NCBI GenBank assembly: GCA_038503035.1
Contig: JAVSML010025157.1
Location: 219,462 to 283,461, forward strand
From: Crocodylus rhombifer
Lineage: Eukaryota > Chordata > Crocodylia > Crocodylidae
Direction: 5' to 3'
DNA length: 64,000 nt
The notes under the pieces were generated by a model. It did no database searches, was not told the origin of the DNA, and saw only the letters and a list, made by a program, of their open reading frames with translations. How positions within the stretch are numbered: position 1 is the stretch's first letter; every line of letters starts with the position of its first letter. Shown here one piece after another: positions 21,719 to 32,689 of the stretch. The translations under genes were made by a program, and so were the position numbers.

Positions 21719-24655
21719 GTCATAGAATCATAGAGAAGTAGGGCTAGAAGAGCCCTTCAGAGGCCATCTAGTCCAACCCTCTGCCTGAAACAGGATCATC
21801 CCTATCCAAACCACCCTGTGCACTCCATAATCTAAACTTTACATGAGATTACGGTCAGCCATGACACAACACAGGCCTAACACCCTAACCTGCCACAGTA
21901 AAGCAGGAGAACCATGGCAGTCAATATCCTGTTTCTATGAAATGTTGTTAATATATGCTTAAGTGATCCTGGGTAGTGGGCCACATCCCCTGCTACAAAG
22001 GAGTGCAAACCCCCCTACAGTCCATACCAATCTGACCATGGGGTAAAAAGCCTTCCTCACTCCAAATATGGTGATTGGTCTGACCCTGAGCAGAGGGGCA
22101 AGACCCTATAGCCAGGAACCTCTGGCTTTGGTTGCAGCAGAAGCACTGACACATCCCAGCCTTGGCTGTAGCCACTATCTAATGTCACCAATATGCTTAA
22201 AAACACCCTGACACATGTAGCAGAAAGGGGAGGGGCACAGGCAACCAGTAAAGCCCAGAAGTATGGGAAATACCCATAGTAGAACATAAACATAGCTATG
22301 CCTAGATTATCCTCAATGAGGGGGCTGTCCAATCTCTTCTTGAACACTACCAGTGATGGAGAGTCTCCAACTTACCTAGGCAATCTATTTCACTGTCTCA
22401 CTAGTATAACAGTAAAGAAGTTTTTTTCTGGATATCCCATCTAAACTTACTTTGCTGTAACTGCAAGCTATTGGTGTCTTCAAGCTATAACTTCATGCCT
22501 AGCCTTCAACCTCTCCTCATATGGCTTGTCTTCCAAGCCCTTGATCATCTTTGTTGCCCACCTCTGGACTTTCTCTACCTTCTCTACATCCTTTTTAAAA
22601 TGTGGAACCCAGAACTGCATACAGTACTCTAGATACTATCACCTCCAATGTCTTGCACCTCGTGCTTCTATTGATGCATCCAAAAACTGCAATCACTTTA
22701 TTGGCACTGAATAAATGACCCAGATACCTTGTTCTAGGTGGACCCAAATGTTTAGATCAACCACAACTTCTCCATTTGATAGTAGGAGAATTTTATTGAT
22801 ACACAGTGATAGCAGACAAAAATAATGCGTGCAAGGCAAACAAAATAACTTCTGCAATTCTACATCTAGGGCTGTTGGAAAGGGAAGGTATGTTTAGTCA
22901 TTACACAAGCTTCACCCTGTGGTTCTTGAATGTCAGCAACCTGGAGGGTGAGGACTGAGGCCCACCCATCCAGTGGGGTGGGTGAGACAGGCTGGTGGTA
23001 TGCCCTCTGTCCATGGTGGCCTCAGGTTCCCCCCTTGGGGATACTTTGCTGGTCTTAAATCCCTCCTTTTGTATCCTTTCCCCACTCTGACTCTTTATTC
23101 CTGGGCATCATTGATGGACTTCCCTGTGGTCATCACACTGTCTACGTTCTGTCGTGTCAGTATATGCCTGTATTTCACAAACCCATCACATACACATACC
23201 TCTTAATTTGGGCATTTACCAGTCTCCTAAATTGGTCCATTCACCAAAACCAGAAATCCTAAGGGCTCTACAGCTGGGCACTGTAACTTGGCTCCACCTA
23301 ATCTCATGTTATGGAACAGTGTGGTATATGTCTTCAATTTCCCAGCCTGTGTGTCTGCTGGCTTCAGACACAGTGGACCTGGAAGGAAATTTTGTCACAA
23401 AAAGGCTTTTAGAAACCAATTAACCCTTGCCATTCCCTTGGACCATTGTTCTGATGCAATATGTACCTACAAGCCAGTTCCCAAAAGCAAACCTCTAAAT
23501 ATGATTCTCTAGCCAAACAACCTTTTGTCTGGCTGTATCAAACTGCACCTGCATTGAGTTAAGACTCCAAAGTTCTTTTCCGTAGAGCTACCATCCAGCC
23601 AGGTGTCCCATCTTGTATTTTGTTTTTGATTGGTCTACACTGAACGTCATCCTGTTGGCTCTAGCCCAATTTTCCAATCTTTTGAGATCCTTCTGAATTG
23701 TACTTGTATCCTTCAATATGTTTGCAATCCTTTTCAGTTTGTCATTTGCAAATTTGCTCAAGAAGCTCTCTATGCCACCATCCAAATCATTATTAAACAC
23801 ATTGAACAGCACCAGGCCTAGGGCAGACCCCTGCGGGACTACACTTGAAACCTCTTGCTAGCCTGACATGGACCGGTTTAATAATTATTCTTTGCTTGTG
23901 GTTATTGTGCCAGGTATCATCTACCTTGTAGTAGTTTTATCTACCCACATTTCTCCAATTTGTTTAGGAGCAGGTCATGTGGGACCTTATCAAAAGCCTT
24001 GCTGAAGTCCAGATATACTATATCCACAGCATTCCCTTCATCCACCTGGGTAGTCACTTTGTCAAAGAAAAAGATCAAATTTGTTTCTTATAAATGCATC
24101 CTGGCCACTTGTAATCACCTCTTCTTCCTCCAGATGCTTGCAAATGATATTTCTTTGGATGTACTCCAGTAACTTCCTGGGTACTGAGGTGAGGCTCACC
24201 TGTTTGTTTTTCCCTGGATCCTTCTTCTTGAATTTTTAAAGAAGGGCACTATATTGGCCACTTTCTAGTCCTCTGGTACCTGGACTGTCTCTTACAGGTT
24301 CATGAAGACCACTGTCAAGGGCTCCAAGATCTTCTCTGCTGGTTTCTTCAGTACCCTGGGATGAGGTTCACTTGACCTAATGGCTTGAATTCAGTCAGAC
24401 CGACCAAAAGCTCTATGACAATCTTTTCTGTTATCTCTTTCCCTCAGTGTGTCCTCCCCTTCCTTATCCAGGTAATCCTATTATATGTCTGGCTGTAGCT
24501 TAATTTTTTTGTGAAGACTGAGGCAAAATAGCTGTTGAGTAGATCTGCCTTCTTTGTATCTTCACTTAGGAGTTCCCCCTGACTTAACAGAGAACCTACA
24601 GATTCCTTGGTCCTTTTTTTTGTGGCCAACATACTCATAGAACCTCTTAACCTTA
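21719..24655 (-). mobile_element. Old CR1 LINE, minus strand (3' portion)
   Basis: The tail CATAGAATCATAGAGAAGTA and CCATCTAGTCCAACCCTCTG begins the element. On minus, degraded reverse transcriptase is readable at 23588-23812 (FNVFNNDLDGGIESFLSKFA) and the pre-RT linker at 24444-24638 (ADLLNSYFASVFTKK). It is interrupted by an LTR-like insert (about 22771-23567) and by a younger CR1 (24656-27095), and continues beyond that at 27096-28110. Confidence 0.8.
22771..23567 (-). mobile_element. LTR-like insert inside CR1, copy 2
   Basis: The CR1 text breaks near AACCACAACTTC and resumes near CAAAGTTCTTTTCC. The insert has a minus-strand AATAAA at about 22786-22792 and a block (ACCTCTTAATTTGGGCATTT, TAAATTGGTCCATTCACC) like copy 1 at 1420-2210. 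Short inverted ends TTTGATA/TATCAAA are visible. Exact borders are uncertain. Confidence 0.4.
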
Positions 24656-27095
24656 ACCAGGACCTTGGTTGTCATGGGTGACTTCAGTTACCTGGACATC
24701 TCGTGGGAAGATCTCTCAGCAAAATCTGAGCAGTCGCAAAGCTTTCTCTTGTGCATGGATGACCTCTACCTGACTCAAGAAGTCTATGGGCCAATGAGAG
24801 GCAAAACGCTGCTCGACCTGATACTGGCTACAGGGGATGACCTAATCGGCGACCTAGTGATCGATGGGAAGGTGGGTGACAGTGACCACGAGCTGATCAC
24901 CTTCACCATCCGCCGTAAAGCTGGCAAGTCAGTCAGCAACACAGAAGTCCTTGACTTCAGAAAAGCCGACTTTGACAAGCTCAAGAGGCTAGTCGGTCAG
25001 GCCCTCGGGGACCATGACCCCAGGGAGATGGGAGTTCAAGAAGAGTGGTTGCTTCTCAAGGAAGCAATCCTCAGTGCACAAGCTAAATCTATTCCAACAT
25101 GGAGGAAAAGCAGCAAGAAGGCACAGCAGCCCTCCTGGCTCTCCAGGGACCTAGCGGATCTCCTGCGGCTAAAAAGGAAAGCCTACAAAGGATGGAGGAT
25201 GGGATTCACCTCCAAGGAGGATTACTCCGCGCTGGTCCAGTCCTGCAGGGACCAAACCAGGAAAGCCAAGGCTGCAACTGAACTCCAACTAGCTTCAAGC
25301 ATCAAGGACAACAAAAAGTCCTTTTTCAGATATGTGGGGAGCCGGAGGAAAAGCAAGGGCAATGTTGGACCCCTGCTAAACCAGATGGGGCAACTGACAA
25401 CTGACGCCCAGGAAAAAGCCAACCTATTAAATAGGTACTTTGCGTCAGTCTTTCATCAGTCCCATGGGACACCCATGCCTGCTATGGGACAGGGAGATCC
25501 GGGTGATGGGGATCCCCTACCCTCCATAAATGCTGACCTCATGAAGGAACACCTTGAGAAGCTGGATACCTTCAAGTCAGCCGGCCCTGACAATGTGCAC
25601 CCTAGAGTACTCAAACCCCTGGCACGGATCTTTGAAAACTCCTGGAGCTCTGGTGTAGTGCCCGAAGACTGGAAGAAGGCCGATGTGGTGCCGATCTTCA
25701 AGAAAGGGAGGAGAGTGGATCCGGCTAACTACAGGCCCATTAGCCTGACTTCTATCCTGGGGAAGATCTTAGAAAAGCTTATTAAGGAGGCCATCCTTGA
25801 TGGATTGGCCCAGGCTAACATCCTAAGGGATAGTCAGCATGGGTTTGTTGCGGGTAGGTCTTGTTTGACCAATCTCATTTCCTTCTATGACCAAGGGACC
25901 TATCACCTGGACGAGGGAGAAGAGATTGATGTCTTATATCTTGACTTCAAAAAAGCTTTTGATCTGGTATTCCATGATCACCTCTTGGCCAAACTGCCCA
26001 GTTGTGGCCTTGGCTCCACCACGATCCGCTGGCTGGGAAATTGGCTCTGTGGTCGGACCCAGAGGGTTGTAATTGATGGCAGTCACTCATCGTGGTGCCC
26101 TGTGACCAGTGGGGTCCCTCAAAGCTCTGTTCTGGGACCCATCCTGTTCAACATCTTCATTAATGATGTGGACATTGGAGTCAGGAGTGGACTGGCCAAG
26201 TTCGCCGATGACACCAAACTTTGGGGCAAAGCATCCATGCCAGAAGATAGGCGGGTGATCCAGGCTGACCTGGACAAGCTCAGCAGATGGGCAGATGAGA
26301 ACCTGATGGTGTTTAACACTGAAAAATGCAAGGTTCTCCACCTTGGGAGGAAAAGCCTGCAGAACCCTTATAGGCTCGGCAGTGCTACATTGGATAGCAC
26401 TACAGAAGACAGAGACTTGGGGGTCATCATTGACCACAAGATGAACATGAGCCTGCAACGCGATGCTGTGGCTAATAAAGCGACCAAAATGCTGGCCTGC
26501 ATCCATAGATGCTTCTTGAGCAAATCCTGGGACGTCATTCTCCCCTTGTACTCGGCCTTGGTGAGGCCGCAGCTGGAGTACTGCGTCCAGTTTTGGGCTC
26601 CACAATTCAAAAAGGTTGTGGAGAAGCTTGAGAGAGTCCAGAGGAGAGCCACGTGCATGATCAGAGGTCAGGAAAACAGATCTTACGATGACAGGCTGAG
26701 AGACATGGGACTCTTTAGCCTGGAAAAGCACAGGCTCAGGAGTGATCTGATGGCCACCTATAAGTTTATCAGGGGTGACCACCAGGATCTGGGGGAACGT
26801 CTGTTCACCAGAGCGCCTCAAGGGATGACGAGGTCGAACGGTCACAAACTCCTGCAAGACCGCTTCAGGCTGGACATAAGGAAGAATTTCTTTACTGTCC
26901 GAGCCCCCAAGGTCTGGAACAGTCTGCCAGCGGAGGTGGTTCAAGCACCTACATTGAACACCTTCAAGAGTAAATTGGATGCTTATCTTGCTGGGATCCT
27001 GTGACCCCAGCTGACTTCCTGCCCTTTGGGCAGGGGGCTGGACTCGATGATCTCCCGAGGTCCCTTCCAGCCCTGATGTCTATGAAATCTATGAA
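24656..27095 (+). mobile_element. Young 5'-truncated CR1 LINE, plus strand
   Basis: This 2.44-kb insertion sits inside the older minus-strand CR1 (21719-28110). It starts within the endonuclease domain and runs to the tail TCTATGAAATCTATGAA at 27079-27095. Its ORF2 remnant is uninterrupted (separate entry). No target duplication is evident, as is common for CR1. Confidence 0.9.
24665..27004 (+). CDS. CR1 ORF2 remnant: endonuclease (C-terminal half) plus reverse transcriptase
   Basis: This 779-residue uninterrupted frame would make the LINE replication protein, which nicks DNA and reverse transcribes CR1 RNA. Residues 1-80 are the C-terminal half of the APE-like endonuclease (MGDFSYLDISWE, and SDHELITF at 73-80); the N-terminal half is lost by 5' truncation. 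The reverse transcriptase follows: NYRPISLTS near 355-363, LYLDFKKAFD with Asp427, SGVPQSSVLGPILFN near 482-496, and FADD with Asp515 and Asp516, so the catalytic Asp triad is present. Compared with the copy at 37734-39428 it lacks eight residues (ELASVIAQ) after HPRVLK, an in-frame 24-bp deletion. The Met start is simply the first in frame. It cannot be an autonomous element; it has no promoter or ORF1. Confidence 0.9.
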   Translation: MVVMGDFSYLDISWEDLSAKSEQSQSFLLCMDDLYLTQEVYGPMRGKTLLDLILATGDDLIGDLVIDGKVGDSDHELITFTIRRKAGKSVSNTEVLDFRKADFDKLKRLVGQALGDHDPREMGVQEEWLLLKEAILSAQAKSIPTWRKSSKKAQQPSWLSRDLADLLRLKRKAYKGWRMGFTSKEDYSALVQSCRDQTRKAKAATELQLASSIKDNKKSFFRYVGSRRKSKGNVGPLLNQMGQLTTDAQEKANLLNRYFASVFHQSHGTPMPAMGQGDPGDGDPLPSINADLMKEHLEKLDTFKSAGPDNVHPRVLKPLARIFENSWSSGVVPEDWKKADVVPIFKKGRRVDPANYRPISLTSILGKILEKLIKEAILDGLAQANILRDSQHGFVAGRSCLTNLISFYDQGTYHLDEGEEIDVLYLDFKKAFDLVFHDHLLAKLPSCGLGSTTIRWLGNWLCGRTQRVVIDGSHSSWCPVTSGVPQSSVLGPILFNIFINDVDIGVRSGLAKFADDTKLWGKASMPEDRRVIQADLDKLSRWADENLMVFNTEKCKVLHLGRKSLQNPYRLGSATLDSTTEDRDLGVIIDHKMNMSLQRDAVANKATKMLACIHRCFLSKSWDVILPLYSALVRPQLEYCVQFWAPQFKKVVEKLERVQRRATCMIRGQENRSYDDRLRDMGLFSLEKHRLRSDLMATYKFIRGDHQDLGERLFTRAPQGMTRSNGHKLLQDRFRLDIRKNFFTVRAPKVWNSLPAEVVQAPTLNTFKSKLDAYLAGIL

Positions 27096-28110
27096 AACCT
27101 CCTTAGTTAGATACAGCTCATTCTTTCTTTGCTTTCCTGATGTTGTCCCTGCAGGCTTTGGCTATTTCCTGGTACACCTCCTTAGTGATCTGTCAATTCT
27201 TTCATTGCCTGACTGACTTCTTTCCTTTTACATTTGAGACATTGAGACATTTCTTGTGAAGCCACATTGGTTTTTTGCCACTCCTGTGCTTCTGTCATGC
27301 TGGGACAGTTTCCTGTTGGGCTTCAGATACTGGGTCCTTTAGAAGCTCCTAGCCCTCCTGGGCACCTTTATCCTTCCATGACACCACACTTATTAACTTT
27401 TTGAGTTGAATGAAAACTACATTTTTGAAATCTAGCATCCTAATTTTGCCAACCTCATATTTTCCCTGTTTCAGGATCTGGAATTCTATCATACTGATTG
27501 TAATCACTTCCTCCCAAGTTACCCATCACCTTCACATCCTCCACCAGTTTTTCCCTGTTGGTTAGGACAAGATTCAAGATACCTATTCCCCAGTTGTACC
27601 CTCCACTTTCTGGAACAGAAAGTTGTCCTCTACACCAGTGGTTCTTAACCTTTTGCATCTTATATCCCACCTACTTAAGGTAAAAAATCCTGGTCCCACC
27701 AGTTGACGAGTGGGGGAGGGGATCCCCCAGCGGCCACTCAAAGAGTGTAAAAGAGAAACTGTAAGTCCTGCTGTGGCACTTACAGTTTCACTGCCGCAAC
27801 CTGAGTCCCACCTACAGGACCTTTGCTTCCCACCAGCTGAGAAACCCTGCTCTACACAAGTCAGGAACTGACTTGACATTTTATGTTTGGTTGCATTGTT
27901 CTTCATGCTGATGTCCAGAAAATTGAAGGCTGTCAGTTACCATGCCATATCTTTTGGATAGACTTCTTACCTGTTTCAAGAATGCCTCATCTGCTTCCTT
28001 TCTGATTTGGTGGCTTATAATAAATCCCCACTATTATATTGGTTCCTGAGTTGCTTGCTCACTTGCTTGCTTACACCCAAATGCATTCTGCTCTGCTGTC
28101 TTTTTACCTC
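27096..28110 (-). mobile_element. Old CR1 LINE, minus strand (5' continuation, endonuclease region)
   Basis: The minus strand reads the C-terminal endonuclease block (LNLVLTNREKLVEDVKVMGN, then SDYN at the usual SDH site) near 27500-27590. Skipping the hAT MITE at 27634-27849, it continues into FLTCVEDNFLF. This joins to 21719-24655 as one old element. The 5' limit is unclear near the microsatellite. Confidence 0.75.
27634..27849. mobile_element. hAT-type MITE with perfect 8-bp TSD
   Basis: It starts CAGTGGTTCTTAACC and ends CAGCTGAGAAACCCTG. The perfect duplication CTCTACAC flanks it (27626-27633 and 27850-27857). Removing it restores a continuous frame in the host CR1. It is 216 bp with no frame of its own. 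Confidence 0.85.
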
Positions 28111-28123
28111 CTGAACTAAAGAT

Positions 28124-28260
28124 GTGAGTGTGTGAGTGTGTGAGTGTGTGAGTGTGTGAGTGTGTGAGTGTGTGAGTGTGTGAGTGTGTGNNNNNNNNNN
28201 GTGTGTGAGTGTGTGAGTGTGTGAGTGTGTGAGTGTGTGAGTGTGTGTGTGTGAGAGAGA
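28124..28260. repeat. (TGTGAG)n microsatellite with assembly gap
   Basis: TGTGAGTG-type units run on both sides of ten Ns at 28191-28200, then grade into GT and GA runs. True length is unknown because of the gap. Frames across it (Ser/His/Thr-rich on minus) are artefacts. Confidence 0.95.
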
Positions 28261-28484
28261 GAGATACAAGGCAACACCACCACCTTTTCTCCCGGCCCTG
28301 TCCTTCTGAAATAGTGTAACTCTCCAGTTTCCTCCTTCTCCATGGTGCTCCCAAGTAACAAGGTAATGCTCATTACTTCCTCATGCTCAGAGGAGAGAGC
28401 AGTAAGGGTGGTGTCATCATGAGGGACTGCAGGAAGTGGTGGATAAGGCTTTCTTCAAACAGCTAGTGGAAGTTTCCTGATCAT

Positions 28485-29585
28485 AGGCCCCATCTCATGG
28501 GGGACTTCAATCACCTTGCCATCTGCTGGGAGGGCAATACAGCAGTGCACAGGCAATCCAGGAAGTTTCTGAAGAGTGTTAGGGACAACTTCCTGCTGCA
28601 AGTGCTGGAGCGGCCAACTAGGGGCCATGCTTTTCTTGACCTGCCACTCACAAACGGAGAAGACTTGGTGGGGAATGTACCAGTAGATGGCAACTTCGGC
28701 AGCAACAACCACAAGGTGATTGAGCTCAGGACCCTGAGGAAAGGAAGGATGGAGAATAGCAGAGTAAAGGACCCTGGACTTCAGAAAAGCAGACTTTGAC
28801 TTGCTCAAGGAACTCATGGGCAGGATCCCTTGGGAAGCCAGTTGGGGGGGAGACAGTCAGGAGAGCTGGCTGTACTTTAAAGAAGCCTTGCTGAGAGTAC
28901 AGAAACACACACCATTCTGATGTGCAGCAGGACCAGCAAGTATGGCAGAAGACCAGCTTGGCTTAGAAGGGAACTCTTCAGTAAGCTAAACTACAAAAAG
29001 GAAGCTTATAAGAACTGAAAAAATCATGGAGCAGATCATCAAGGAATCTATTTCTAAGCACGTGGAGGAGAAGGTGATTCAGAACAGTCGGCATGAATTC
29101 AACAAGGAAAAGTCATGCCTGACCAACCCGATTGCCTTCTGTGATGAGATGATTGGCTCTACAGATGTGCAGAGACCGATGGATGTGGTATACCTTGACT
29201 TTAGCAAGGCTTTTGATACAGTCGCCCACAACATTCTCACAAGCAAGCTAAGGAAGTACGGGCTGGATGAATGGACTGTAAAGTGGATAGGAAACTGGCT
29301 GGAGCATCACACTCACAAGGTAGCAATCAATGGCTTAATGTCTAGTTGGCAGCCAGTCTCAAGTGGAATGTCCCAGGGCTCAGTCCTGGGGCTGGTTTTG
29401 TTCAGTATGTCCATCAGCAACCTGGAACAGAGAGGTGGTGGACTCTCCATCTTTGGAGGTTTTTAAGGCCTGGCTAGACAGCCTTGGGTGGGATGATCTA
29501 ATAGGGAATGGTCCTGCTATGAGCAGAGGGTTGGACTAGATGACCTCTTGAGGTCCCTTCCAATCCTAATTTTCTATGGTTCTAA
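28485..29585 (+). mobile_element. CR1 LINE with internal deletions, plus strand
   Basis: Endonuclease C-terminus (MGDFNHLAICWE at 28497 onward) is followed by a jump near 29015 to reverse transcriptase (VVYLDFSKAFDTVAHNILTS, GSVLGLVLFSMSISNL). After SISNLEQ the text jumps to the element's 3' end (RGGGLSIFGGF and a tail ending near CTATGGTTCTA). The linker, FADD block and thumb are missing, so it is a dead internally deleted copy. Confidence 0.8.
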
Positions 29586-29876
29586 TGGGTATGTTCAGTT
29601 AGTGAACTAAATGTGTACAACTAAAAGCCAGTGTGGAGCATCTGCCATAGCTATGACATGACTCTGAAATAACAGAATGCTCTTCTGATTTCAGAAACTT
29701 GAGCGTTTCAGTTCTTCCAGAGTTCACATCCCTCTGTGTGTTTGGCTTGCTGCTACCTATTCTGTATCTCTTGACACATCATTGTATAATTGTAGCAAGC
29801 ACTTATTTCTTCTGCTCTAGCAATGACCCAACTTCAATTTTAGGTCCTGGTAACTTTTCCCTCACCACCATTTAAA

Positions 29877-30655
29877 TAAAATCGTAGTCTTGAATAGGGC
29901 TGAAAGACCTCAGGAAGTCATCTAGTCCTAGGATAAGCCTCTTCTAAAAAATCCCAGCCAAGTGGTTGTTTAACTTTCACTAAAAACTTCTAGGGATGGA
30001 AACTCCACAGTCTCTCCTGGTAAACTGTTCCATTGCTTAACCACTCTCATTGTTTGGATATTAGGAAGACTTTCCTATCTAAATTTCCCTTCTTACAATT
30101 TGAGACTGTTGCTCTTTGTCCTGTCCCCTGTGACCCCCAGAGAGCAGTTGATTGCCAATCTTTAGTGAAGGGTTATCATCGAATGTCCCTTCAGTCTTCT
30201 CTTCTCAAGGCTCAATAATTACATTTCTTCTATCTGCTCTTGTAAATTTTTGCTTTTTAGATCTTTAATCAAAATTGCTACTCTCTGTTGGACTCTTTTT
30301 CTCCAAGTATTCACTTCTTTCTTAGCATGCGGTGCCCAAAACTAGATGCAGTACTGCAGAGAAGACTTGATCAGTGCTGAATAGGGTGGAAGAATATATG
30401 CTATTCTGCTGTTAATGAATCCTAGTATACTATTAGCTTTTTTTGAAAGAGGAGCACATGATTAGCTCATATTCACCTTCACTAAGCCTTTTCCCTTCCC
30501 CAGATTCCTTTTCTGCAGCACAGCAGCCTATCTGGTCATTCCCATTTGTGCCTTATATTGTTCAGTCCTAAGTGTAGAAACCTGCATTTGTCCACACTGA
30601 ATTTAATTTGATTAATATCAGACCATTTCTCCAACTTGTCAGGATCATTTTGGGG
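29877..30655 (-). mobile_element. Old CR1 LINE 3' fragment, minus strand
   Basis: The reversed tail (GAAAGACCTCAGGAAGTCAT, CTAGTCC) is followed by complements of degraded C-terminal ORF2 sequence, including TGCCCAAAACTAGATGCAGT (the VQFWA-type region on minus). No frame is open. Confidence 0.7.
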
Positions 30656-32689
30656 GAAAAAAAGACTGCAGTTCAATTAGGGATAAATGTGCCAGATACA
30701 TTCTAAAAAGGCATTGCCCTGGATGCAAATGCAACATGTGGTGCTGTACTACACAATATATATTATGTGATTATTCAGAGAAGGCATACAATACTTTTCC
30801 CTCCTCCATACTAAACAGACAGTATACTCAAACCTGTATTCTTTGTATACCCAAATACCTCACTTAAGCCAACATAACATGCCACCATGTAAATAATGTT
30901 TAAGTTATCTTTGTGGTCAGCTGATCCTAGCTAGTCTGCTCAGGCAAACGCATGCATTTCTTTGGTTTTGGGATATAGCCTGTGTTCAGACGTTTTTTTC
31001 AAGAAGAGCAATGAATCAGAGAATCATTCTCCTGAGGAAGGAGATGCAATCTGGATATGATTTTTATGCTAAATATTGTGTTACATACTTGTTGACTAGT
31101 CTTCAAGGAGAGTTCAGCTGCCTGATGGAATCAAGCCACTGCCCACCACAACCAGAATCCTTTTATTTCCCATGGCTGTTTTTCTATCGTGTGTTCCCTG
31201 CAATCCTCTTAACTTTCCTTATGACAAGGAAGAAAAATATCTGGCTGAAATGACAGGCTGTAAGTGGGCAGTATTGTGCTGCTTTTGTTCAAATTGTGCT
31301 TTTCCTTCTGCTTGTTAGAGCAGATGTCAGAGTTTGCATCCTGAACTGTTCCATTGACACATGTGAGTGAAGAGAACGTTTGAAAACAATCAACAGCTTT
31401 GAAGACCATTTCCAAATGTTGAACCTTGAGGAGAAGAGAAAATAAGACCATAACCGTGGTGAAGAGCTTTCTCTTTCCTACCCACAAGTGGTCTCATTTC
31501 GGGGAGATTGGTGATGCACCTCAACTTTTTAATGTAGGTACCTGAACTGTGCCCTTTTTGTGGCTGAAAACAAACTTCTCAGCTTTGCCTTTCAGAAACA
31601 TAAGGCCGGTTCGTTGGCTTGTTTTGTTTAAGTGCTTGTCCCATTCTAGGAACAGACTTTTATGCTTTGTCCAAATACAAACACTGGATAAATGCACACC
31701 CTATTCTGTGTGATTATGGTGACCACAACTCTAAAGGATCTTCTTGCATCTTGGAGATGCTAACAAACATCCTACTTATAGGCAGCCACATATTTTGTGT
31801 GCATGTGGGCTTCCATAGGTATGGAAATCCATGCCCAGCAGCTGAAATGTTTTAAAGCAAGAAAGAAAAATATTGATAAAATTGTCCAAAAGATCCAAAA
31901 TGAGGACCTCTGATGTAGTGGCTCAAACCTTGAGGTCAAGGATTGTGTCTCCTGTGTAATGATTATTTAATTATTTATTTTATTTATTGTAAGTGTAATA
32001 AAACAGGGCCTTCAGATCTCCCTTTCTTCTCTGGAATAGATTCTAAGTGAGAAAAGAGATAATATCAATTACTGAACAAACTGTGTTGTTTTTATGCATT
32101 ATAAGACTTAGAGGGCTAAAGGACTATATGTTCCAACAACTGTAAAGGTGCCCAGTGCCAACAAATGTTTATCTGGGCCTGCCTTATTGCTAGGTAAATA
32201 AATGCTTTGTTTTTTGTTGCTAGAGTAACTTTAGAAGTGGAAATATATCTGGTGACAAGTTATCTATGTCTCATGTATCCAATATAAAACTGCTTTGAGG
32301 AGGAATTTGCCTTCCACAGGAATGACCATGCTCTAAGCTGAAGTGGATAGGAGTCATTTATAGCCAGGTGATTTGCACACAAGACTACAAATCCATCACT
32401 TGCCATCATTAAAGTCAGGTTTCATCAGACTGAAGCTTTAGTATCTTTGAGCTTTTAACACCTGCTGCTATACCAACCCCAACTTCTTGAGGTCAGATTG
32501 TAGCTGGCTCCCTTTTAATGTAAAATCTGCAAGGAATGCAAAAAGGTATTGGTCAGTGACGAGCAGTCAGGTCTCAGAAAATGCAGAAATGTAGCAAAAG
32601 CTCAGTTGTATTGGACCCTCCAAAGAAAATTTTAAACCACATGATAAAAACTCTTTAGGTATTTCTTCAAATAGAGAGCTGTGGGGCCA
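30656..32689. other. No gene recognised
   Basis: This is AT-rich intergenic DNA. Frames such as the 80-codon one at 31011 and the 92-codon minus one at 31209 show no domain. A TTTATTTA-rich patch lies near 31965-31990. Confidence 0.45.

Noticed and set aside
26087..26944. 285-codon minus-strand frame
   Set aside because: It is the antisense shadow of the CR1 reverse-transcriptase frame at 24665-27004; similar shadows occur opposite the other CR1 copies.
28124..28260. CRISPR-like regular array
   Set aside because: The unit is a 6-8 bp microsatellite without spacers, in vertebrate DNA.
28015..28373. Minus-strand Ser/His/Thr repeat proteins
   Set aside because: They are translations of the TGTGAG microsatellite and include unknown residues from the N gap.
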